In this document: one piece after another, positions 57,837 to 64,000 of the stretch
Layout of the letters: every line of letters begins with the position of its first letter
How positions within the stretch are numbered: the stretch's first letter is position 1
NCBI GenBank assembly: GCA_019416455.1
Contig: DXXG01000030.1
Span: 77,069-141,068 of the forward strand
DNA length: 64,000 nt
From: Clostridiales bacterium
GTDB lineage: Bacteria; Bacillota; Clostridia; Oscillospirales; Acutalibacteraceae
Reading direction: 5' to 3'
Made by a program: the position numbers and the translations under genes
Notes under the pieces: generated by a model
Databases searched by the model: none
Seen by the model: only the letters and a program-made list of their open reading frames with translations
Told to the model about the DNA's origin: nothing

Positions 57837-60590
57837 ATGGCAAACAACATTTTGACAAAGCTGTTTGGCAATTACAGCAAACGGGAATTAAAGCGGATCC
57901 AGCCCCTGGTGGATCAGGTACTGAAGCTGGAAGACAAATATAAAGCCATGAGCGACGAAGAGCTGAAAGCTCAGACCGGAGCCTTCAAGGAGCGTCTGGA
58001 ACAGGGCGAGACTTTGGACGGCATCTTGACAGAGGCTTTCGCCGCCTGCCGGGAGGCTATGGCCCGCGTGCTTTCCATCCGTCTGTTCCCCGTGCAGATC
58101 CAGGGCGGCATCATTCTGCATCAGGGCCGCATCAGCGAGATGAAGACTGGTGAAGGCAAGACCTTCACCCTGGCTCTCCCCGCCTACCTGAACGCCCTCA
58201 CTGGCAAGGGTGTCCATATCGTCACCGTCAACGAGTACCTGGCCAAATACCAGGGCGAGATGATGGCCCGTGTGTTCAACTTCATGGGCCTGACGGTGGG
58301 ACTTGCCATGAACGGCATGTCCTCCAAGGAGAAAAAGGCCGCCTACGCCTGCGACATCACCTACGGCACCAACAACGAGATGGGCTTCGACTACCTGCGT
58401 GACAACATGGTCACCTACAAGGAGAACAAGGTCCAGCGGGGCCACAACTACGCCATCGTGGACGAGGTGGACTCCATCTTGATCGACGAGGCCCGGACTC
58501 CTCTGATCATCTCCGGTCGGGGCGCCAAGGCTGACGACCTGTACGGCCGGGCCAACGCTTTCGCCCGAGGTCTGACTCCCATCCGGGTGAAAGAGACCGA
58601 CGAGAAAGAGGACAACGACGAGCTTTACAAGGACTACGATTACATTGTCAACGAGAAGCTGAAGACCTGCTCCCTGACCCGCCGGGGCGTGAAGAAAGCG
58701 GAGGAGTTCTTCGGCGTGGAGAACCTCACCGACCCGGACAACATCCGCATCCAGCACCATGTGAACCAGGCTATCAAGGCATGGGGCATCATGCACCGTG
58801 ACCAGGACTACGTGGTGAAGGACGGAGAAGTCATCATCGTTGACGAGTTCACCGGCCGTCTGATGTATGGCCGCCGCTACAACGAGGGTCTGCACCAGGC
58901 CATCGAGGCCAAGGAAGGCGTAGAAGTCGCCCGGGAAAGCAAGACCCTGGCCACCATCACCTTCCAGAACTACTTCCGCCTGTACAGCAAGCTGTCCGGT
59001 ATGACCGGTACCGCCATGACCGAGCAGGAGGAATTCTCCGAGATCTACAAGCTGGACGTGGTAGAGATCCCCACCAACCGTCCCATGATCCGTGAGGACT
59101 GCCCCGACGTGGTCTATAAGACGGAGAAGGCCAAGTTCCAGGCAGTTATCGACGACATTGTGGAGCACCACCAGAAGGGCCAGCCCGTGCTGGTGGGCAC
59201 CATCACCATTGAGAAGTCCGAGCTGCTCTCCAAGCTGCTGAAGGCTCGGGGCGTGAAGCACGAGGTCTTGAATGCCAAGTTCCACGAGAAGGAAGCTCAG
59301 ATCGTTGCCCAGGCAGGCCGCAAGGGCGCCGTGACCATCGCCACCAACATGGCCGGCCGTGGTACCGACATCCTGCTGGGCGGTAACGCGGAGTTCATGG
59401 CCAAAGCGGAGATGCGGAAGATGGGCTACTCCGAGGAGCTGCTGGTGGAGGCCACCGCCTTCAGCCACACCGACAACGAGGAGATCCTGGAGGCCCGTAA
59501 GACTTTCTCCGAACTGAACAAGAAATATAAGGAAGAGATCGCCCCCGAGGCCCAGGAGGTCCGGGAGCTGGGCGGTCTGTATATCATCGGCACCGAGCGC
59601 CACGAGTCCCGCCGGATCGACAACCAGCTGCGTGGCCGTGCCGGCCGTCAGGGCGACCCCGGTAAGAGCCGGTTCTACATCTCCCTGGAGGACGACCTGA
59701 TGCGCCTCTTCGGCGGCGAGCGTCTCCAGGGCCTGATGGACAAGATGAAGATCGAGGACGACGTGCCCATCGAGGCGGGAATGGTGTCCAACTCCATCGA
59801 GAGCGCTCAGCGCAAGGTGGAGAGCCGGAACTTCGCCATCCGGAAGAACGTGCTCCAGTACGACGAAGTGATGAACAGCCAGCGGCAGATCATTTACAGC
59901 CAGCGGGATCAGGTGCTCAACGGGGAGAACGTGAAGCCCCAGATCCAGAACATGATCCACGAAGCCATCGCCGCCAATGTAAAGACCTTCCTGCCCGAGA
60001 ACGTGCCCCACGACGATTGGGATCTGATGGGACTGCGGGAGCATTACCTGGGTTGGCTCATCGGGCCTGAGGACCTGCATTTCACCAAGTCTGAGTTCGA
60101 GGACCTGGAGCCGGAGCATGTGGTGAACGAGCTGCAAAAGAAAGCCGACGAGCTCTACGAGCGGAAGGAGCAGGAATTCACCTCTCCCATCATGCGTGAA
60201 GTGGAGCGAGTGGTGCTGCTGCGGAACGTGGACCAGGAGTGGATGGATCACATCGACGCCATGGAACAGCTCCAGGACGGCATCCGGCTGCGTGCCTACG
60301 CCCATCAGGATCCGGTGGTGGAGTACCGTCTGGAAGGCTTCGACATGTTCGACAGCATGATCGCTGCCATTCGGGAGAACACCGCCAAGATGATCTTGAC
60401 CGTGCGTCTGCGGAAGAAGGAGGAAGCTCCTCAGCGGGAGCAGGTGGCTCAGGAGACCACGGCTTCCACCGCCGGGGACGAAACCGTCCAGAAGCAGCCC
60501 ATGCGCAAGCAGAAGAAGCCCGGCCGGAACGATCCCTGCCCCTGCGGCAGCGGCCTGAAATATAAAAAGTGCTGCGGCCGCAATGAGTGA
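57837..60590 (+). CDS. secA: Preprotein translocase ATPase SecA
   Basis: A 917-residue motor that drives proteins through SecYEG. N-terminal part ends in the Walker A motif MKTGEGKTFTLALPAYL (residues 102-118); further on are VHIVTVNEYLA, GTNNEMGFDYLRDNM, VDEVDSILIDEARTPLIISG (DEAD-type motif) and NMAGRGTDILLGGN, then QLRGRAGRQGDPGKSRFYIS. The C-terminus carries the SEC-C zinc motif RNDPCPCGSGLKYKKCC after a variable linker. I chose ATG at 57837; the frame is open from 57756, but the family start MANNILTKLFGN fits. A lipoprotein gene follows at 22 bases. Confidence 0.97.
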   Translation: MANNILTKLFGNYSKRELKRIQPLVDQVLKLEDKYKAMSDEELKAQTGAFKERLEQGETLDGILTEAFAACREAMARVLSIRLFPVQIQGGIILHQGRISEMKTGEGKTFTLALPAYLNALTGKGVHIVTVNEYLAKYQGEMMARVFNFMGLTVGLAMNGMSSKEKKAAYACDITYGTNNEMGFDYLRDNMVTYKENKVQRGHNYAIVDEVDSILIDEARTPLIISGRGAKADDLYGRANAFARGLTPIRVKETDEKEDNDELYKDYDYIVNEKLKTCSLTRRGVKKAEEFFGVENLTDPDNIRIQHHVNQAIKAWGIMHRDQDYVVKDGEVIIVDEFTGRLMYGRRYNEGLHQAIEAKEGVEVARESKTLATITFQNYFRLYSKLSGMTGTAMTEQEEFSEIYKLDVVEIPTNRPMIREDCPDVVYKTEKAKFQAVIDDIVEHHQKGQPVLVGTITIEKSELLSKLLKARGVKHEVLNAKFHEKEAQIVAQAGRKGAVTIATNMAGRGTDILLGGNAEFMAKAEMRKMGYSEELLVEATAFSHTDNEEILEARKTFSELNKKYKEEIAPEAQEVRELGGLYIIGTERHESRRIDNQLRGRAGRQGDPGKSRFYISLEDDLMRLFGGERLQGLMDKMKIEDDVPIEAGMVSNSIESAQRKVESRNFAIRKNVLQYDEVMNSQRQIIYSQRDQVLNGENVKPQIQNMIHEAIAANVKTFLPENVPHDDWDLMGLREHYLGWLIGPEDLHFTKSEFEDLEPEHVVNELQKKADELYERKEQEFTSPIMREVERVVLLRNVDQEWMDHIDAMEQLQDGIRLRAYAHQDPVVEYRLEGFDMFDSMIAAIRENTAKMILTVRLRKKEEAPQREQVAQETTASTAGDETVQKQPMRKQKKPGRNDPCPCGSGLKYKKCCGRNE

Positions 60591-60612
60591 GCCAGACAGA
60601 GGAGGGCGACAC

Positions 60613-61437
60613 GTGAAAAAAAGAATGCGATGGATCACTGTGGTGGCAGCAGCGGCCATGTCCCTGCTGCTGACAGGGTGCTCTCTGCCCATGATGGGCT
60701 TTGCGGATTACGATGTTTCCGGGTATTTTCAGGCGCTTTTAGACTGCTCCTATAAGGGCCAGAATACGGAGTATGTGGACATCGCCGCTACCACGGAGGA
60801 AAAAGCCATGCAGAACAATACCACTACCGTGCAGAACGCGGCGGTGAATTTCTGCAACACCTACGGCATCAGCCCCAGCGATGAGCAGCTTGCCCAGCTG
60901 GAAGAGGTGATGCGCCAAGCTCTGCTCCAGGCGGATTACACCGTAAAGGACGAGCAGAAGGTGGACGGCGGTTATTACCTGGAAGTGGAGATCCTTCCCA
61001 TCGTCAACTTCAGCGGCTTGGAGAGCGAGATCGACAAGCTGCGGGACGAGGCCCAGGATGAGGCCAGCCAGGCCCAGAAAAAGGCCGAGGAAGAGGAAAG
61101 CAGCGCTAGCTACGATGACTACGGCTATGATGATGGATATAGCAGCGAGGACGACTACGGTTACGAGGATACCGATTACAACGATTATGAGGATACTTCC
61201 AGCGACCAGGAGAGTTCTCAGGAGGAATCGGACCAAGACACGCAGCCTGTCAGCGCCAATGACCTGTTCGTGGAGAAAGTGGTGGAGTACTGCCAGGAGC
61301 TGGTGTCCACCATCCGCTTTGCTGACACAGCGGTGACCATCTCCTTGGACATTGTCCAGACGGAGAAGGGTGAGCTTCAGTTGGATACCAATCAGCTGGA
61401 CACCATTGACCGGACCGTGCTGCAATTCCAGAACTAA
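60613..61437 (+). CDS. Lipoprotein with acidic Asp/Tyr-rich tract
   Basis: A 274-residue lipoprotein: signal TVVAAAAMSLLLTGC with C23. Residues 30-160 look helical and begin FADYDVSGYFQALLDCSYKG, as in small Clostridia lipoproteins of unknown role. Residues about 160-210 are an exceptional tract of Asp, Tyr, Ser and Glu (such as YDDYGYDDGYSSEDDYGYED). The last 60 residues again look structured and amphipathic. GTG at 60613 follows GAGGAGG. It lies 22 bases after secA. No family is recognised; calcium binding or a flexible spacer across the wall is a guess. Confidence 0.7.
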   Translation: MKKRMRWITVVAAAAMSLLLTGCSLPMMGFADYDVSGYFQALLDCSYKGQNTEYVDIAATTEEKAMQNNTTTVQNAAVNFCNTYGISPSDEQLAQLEEVMRQALLQADYTVKDEQKVDGGYYLEVEILPIVNFSGLESEIDKLRDEAQDEASQAQKKAEEEESSASYDDYGYDDGYSSEDDYGYEDTDYNDYEDTSSDQESSQEESDQDTQPVSANDLFVEKVVEYCQELVSTIRFADTAVTISLDIVQTEKGELQLDTNQLDTIDRTVLQFQN

Positions 61438-61449
61438 AATCACAAGACC

Positions 61450-61477
61450 AGGGGGCGGCGCTGTCCGCCCTCTTTTC
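61450..61477 (+). terminator. Terminator after the acidic lipoprotein gene
   Basis: GGGCGG (61453-61458) pairs with CCGCCC (61465-61470), flanked by AGG and CT, followed by TTTT. Confidence 0.7.
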
Positions 61478-61521
61478 AAAAGGAGCGGGAAGCATCCCGT
61501 TCGTTGGAAAGGAGAACCGCT

Positions 61522-62205
61522 ATGAAGGAAGAAGAAAAGCTGTTGACCAAAGAGCTCTACGACCTGACCCACACCGCTGCCGCTTCTCTGTTGGAAGGTA
61601 CTCAGTACCCCTGGGAGGCCCTCCCCAAGATCGGAGCCTTTATCCTGGAGCTGGGGGTGACTCTGTCTCCGGAGGAGTATGAACAGCGTGGGGAAAACGT
61701 GTGGATCCACAAGACCGCTAAGATCTACCCCAACAATTATATCGCCGGGCCCTGTATCATCGGGCCGGAAACGGAAGTGCGTCCCGGAGCCTTTATCCGG
61801 GGCAACGCCCTGGTGGGAGCCCACTGCGTGGTGGGGAATTCCACAGAGCTGAAAAACGTGATCCTGTTCGACAACGTGCAGGTGCCCCACTACAACTACG
61901 TGGGGGACTCCATCCTGGGGTATAAGTCCCATATGGGCGCCGGAGCGGTGACCTCCAACGTGAAGCAGGACAAGACCCCTGTGACAGTGAGTCTGGGCTT
62001 CCGCAAGCTGGATACCGGCCTGAAGAAGTTCGGTGCCATGCTGGGAGACCATGTGGAGGTGGGATGCAACAGTGTGCTGAATCCCGGCACGGTGGTGGGC
62101 AGAGGCTCTCACGTGTATCCTCTCTCCATGATGCGGGGCTTCCTGCCCAGTGGGATGATCCACAAGACCAGCGGGGAGACTGTGCCCCTGCAAGAACGGA
62201 AATGA
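61522..62205 (+). CDS. Left-handed beta-helix protein, GlmU C-terminus-like
   Basis: A 227-residue protein with hexapeptide repeats in most of its length: IAGPCIIGPETEVRPGAFI, NALVGAHCVVGNSTELKN, VPHYNYVGDSILGYKSH and GAGAVTSNVKQD, the latter close to the acceptor-site motif GxGxxTxNYDG-like of GlmU. It matches the UDP-N-acetylglucosamine pyrophosphorylase-related proteins of Clostridia that lack a nucleotidyltransferase domain. An acetyl- or acyltransferase role is likely but not shown. ATG at 61522 follows GGAAAGGAG. It precedes the FHA-FtsW gene on the same strand. Confidence 0.82.
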   Translation: MKEEEKLLTKELYDLTHTAAASLLEGTQYPWEALPKIGAFILELGVTLSPEEYEQRGENVWIHKTAKIYPNNYIAGPCIIGPETEVRPGAFIRGNALVGAHCVVGNSTELKNVILFDNVQVPHYNYVGDSILGYKSHMGAGAVTSNVKQDKTPVTVSLGFRKLDTGLKKFGAMLGDHVEVGCNSVLNPGTVVGRGSHVYPLSMMRGFLPSGMIHKTSGETVPLQERK

Positions 62206-62242
62206 GCCGGGTCTCTCCGGTTTTGGGAAAGGGGATGAGCCC

Positions 62243-64000
62243 TTGGAAATAATGGATACTATCCTGGAGTTTCTCCAGTCCGGGGTGCTGCCCATGGTGC
62301 TGCTGATCCTGCGGATCCTGGTGCCGCTGCTGGCCTTTTACGTGATATGGCGGTGCTACACCTCCTTTAAAAAGGGCCAGCGCCGCCGTGACCCGGTGAT
62401 CATGCTGTGGGACGAGGCATCGGGGACCAGGTTCCCGGTGCTGTACTGGGAAAACTCCATTGGCCGCAGCAGAAGCTGCGACATTCACGTGCCTGACGCC
62501 ACCATCAGTCGTGACCACGCGGTGCTTATGCGCCGTGACGAGGGTTGGTTCATCTGCGACACCGGTTCAAAATCTGGAGTGCAGGTGAACGGCCGGAAGG
62601 TGGAGGGCAAGAAGCTGGTGAATATCGGTGACCGGGTGACCATGGGCTCCACCACCCTCACCCTTTGGAACACCGACGCTCAGCCCCGGGAACGGCGGCG
62701 GTCCTTTACCGGGTTTTCTCGGGAGGCCGCTTCTCCCTTGAAGCTGATGATGGTGGCCACCTTCACCCTGCTGCTGGTGGCCGTCCAGGGCCTTTGCATG
62801 AACGGGGAACTCCATCCGGAGCAGTTGATCCCCTTTGCCGCTGTGCTGGTGATGGGTTGGGGACTGTATATCTTCTCCGTGGGAGTGCTCCACAGGGTCA
62901 GCTTTGAGATCGAGACCGTGGCGTTCCTTTTGTCGGGGATCGGCATCCAGCTTTTGGCCGCCTTTGATATCGACGGCGTCACCACGCAGATCGCCGCCAT
63001 GCTGCTGGGGATCCTGCTGTTCAGCTTTTTGTTGTGGTTCATGGGGGACATGGACCGGGTGGCCAAGTGCCGCCTGTGGATCGGCATCGGCGCGGTGGGA
63101 CTGCTGGCCTTGACCCTGCTTGTGGGCACCAATGTGGGCGGTTCTACCAACTGGATCCGCATCGGGCCCCTGAGCGTTCAGCCTTCGGAGTTCGTGAAGA
63201 TCGCTTTCATCTTTGTGGGTACCTCCACTCTGGACCGGTTGCAGACAAAGAAGAACATCGGCGAATTCCTGATCTTTACCGGCGCCTGTATCGGCCTGCT
63301 GGCCCTGATGCCTGACTTCGGAATGGCGCTGATCCTGTTTGCCACCTTCCTTATCATCGCCTTCATGCGTTCCGGCAGCATCCGCACCATTGCTTTGGTG
63401 GTGGCGGGCGCCGCTTTGGCGGGCCTGCTGGTACTCAGCGTCAAACCCTATATTTTAGGGCGTTTCGCTGGCTGGGGGCATATTTGGGAAGACGTAAACG
63501 GTGTGGGATATCAACAGACCCGCACTTTGACCTATCTGGCAAGCGGCGGATTTTTCGGCCTGGGTCTGGGGTCCAATTACTTGGGAAGTGTACCTGCTGC
63601 CGACAGTGATCTGGTGTTCGGCCTGCTCTGTGAGGAGCAGGGACTGTTGTTGGGCTTGGTGGTGCTGTACGCCTTCGTGCTGTTCATCTTCTATGCCCGC
63701 AGCGACGTGACCCGCAGTCGTTCCACCTTCTTCTCCATCGCGGCCTGTGCCGCGGCGGGCATGCTGTTGTTCCAGACGGCGCTGAATGTCTACGGCGCCA
63801 CGGACGTGCTGCCCCTTACCGGCGTTACCTTGCCCTTTATCAGTTCAGGCGGGTCCAGTATGATCTCCGTCTGGGGCATGATGGCCTTCTTGAAGGCTTC
63901 CGACGAGCGCACCTACGCCGCCCGCCGGGCTTCCCGAAAAAGTCTGCGGGAGGATTATTCCCCGCCTCCTTCCAGGAGCAGGGCTGCTCCTCCCCCACAG
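62243..64000 (+). CDS. FHA domain fused to FtsW/RodA-type glycosyltransferase (cut by window edge)
   Basis: The frame is open to the right edge (586 codons, no stop). After one membrane helix (about 12-31), residues about 50-130 form an FHA domain (IGRSRSCDIHVPD, then ATISRDHAVLMRRDEGWF), which reads phosphothreonine. From residue about 160 ten hydrophobic segments follow, with the SEDS hallmarks NWIRIGPLSVQPSEFVKIAF, MPDFGMALILF and TGVTLPFISSGGSSM. SEDS proteins polymerise lipid II with a class B penicillin-binding protein. FHA links it to Ser/Thr-kinase signalling. TTG at 62243 has AAAGGGG eight bases upstream; ATG at 62252 is the alternative. The Pro/Arg-rich tail is cut. Confidence 0.88.
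   Translation, partial: MEIMDTILEFLQSGVLPMVLLILRILVPLLAFYVIWRCYTSFKKGQRRRDPVIMLWDEASGTRFPVLYWENSIGRSRSCDIHVPDATISRDHAVLMRRDEGWFICDTGSKSGVQVNGRKVEGKKLVNIGDRVTMGSTTLTLWNTDAQPRERRRSFTGFSREAASPLKLMMVATFTLLLVAVQGLCMNGELHPEQLIPFAAVLVMGWGLYIFSVGVLHRVSFEIETVAFLLSGIGIQLLAAFDIDGVTTQIAAMLLGILLFSFLLWFMGDMDRVAKCRLWIGIGAVGLLALTLLVGTNVGGSTNWIRIGPLSVQPSEFVKIAFIFVGTSTLDRLQTKKNIGEFLIFTGACIGLLALMPDFGMALILFATFLIIAFMRSGSIRTIALVVAGAALAGLLVLSVKPYILGRFAGWGHIWEDVNGVGYQQTRTLTYLASGGFFGLGLGSNYLGSVPAADSDLVFGLLCEEQGLLLGLVVLYAFVLFIFYARSDVTRSRSTFFSIAACAAAGMLLFQTALNVYGATDVLPLTGVTLPFISSGGSSMISVWGMMAFLKASDERTYAARRASRKSLREDYSPPPSRSRAAPPPQ

Noticed and set aside
57888..60692. Minus-strand frame of 934 codons opposite secA.
   Set aside because: The plus strand encodes complete SecA; the antisense translation is a Leu/Val/His-rich shadow without motifs.

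Overview
The window reads as chromosomal DNA of a GC-rich member of the Clostridia, probably an Oscillospiraceae-type gut anaerobe. Reasons: an IspH-ribosomal protein S1 fusion in a cmk-plsC-ispH/rpsA run, a Bacillus/Clostridium-type LexA box before uvrB, many GTG/TTG starts with strong Shine-Dalgarno sites, teichoic-acid enzymes, an LCP ligase and a DUF5685-type gene. The assignment is an inference from gene content. No rRNA, tRNA, insertion sequence, prophage or CRISPR array was seen.

Region 1 (1-19330): a partial helD-like gene faces away from a surface-polysaccharide locus of about 18 kb on the plus strand. It starts behind a structured leader (hairpin, then mutually exclusive antiterminator and terminator). 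The first block (GT2, Wzx-type flippase, CDP-glycerol glycerophosphotransferase, TagD) ends at a strong terminator. The second block holds GT4, GT2, an RDG-motif protein, a Wzm/Wzt-type ABC exporter, a HAD-RDG protein, two GT52/polysialyltransferase-like genes, a long GT2, a CMP-Kdo-synthetase homologue, an aldolase fused to a GT42/DUF115-like domain, and an LCP protein. I infer that it builds, exports and anchors a polymer carrying glycerol phosphate and possibly a CMP-activated ulosonic acid.

Region 2 (19330-31500), mostly minus strand: a VanY-type carboxypeptidase, a secreted CHAP-like protein, an L-cysteine desulfidase/UPF0597 gene, a heterodimeric ABC exporter behind a MarR-like operator, a third ABC exporter behind a 19-codon leader ORF, a membrane protein, ogt, an endonuclease Q-like gene (plus strand) and a small GNAT gene.

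Region 3 (31430-42770): yfcE-type phosphodiesterase and radC; uvrB behind a LexA box; a GNAT gene; uvrA; an AT-richer pair (membrane-anchored protein and divergent XRE regulator); a DUF5685-like gene, a Cys-tailed DnaJ protein and a small membrane protein.

Region 4 (42860-64000): an RpiR regulator and a BaiN/YhiN-type flavoprotein; cmk, plsC, ispH/rpsA; a 90-nt three-way-junction RNA candidate; secD, secF; a small protein; an MBL hydrolase; an amidase; a PepSY lipoprotein with a two-component system; a MATE exporter; secA; an acidic lipoprotein; a left-handed beta-helix protein; and a truncated FHA-FtsW/RodA fusion.

The strongest leads are the aldolase fusion with its CMP-sugar context, the duplicated RDG domain, the structured RNA before secD, and the leaders of the polysaccharide locus and of the third ABC exporter.
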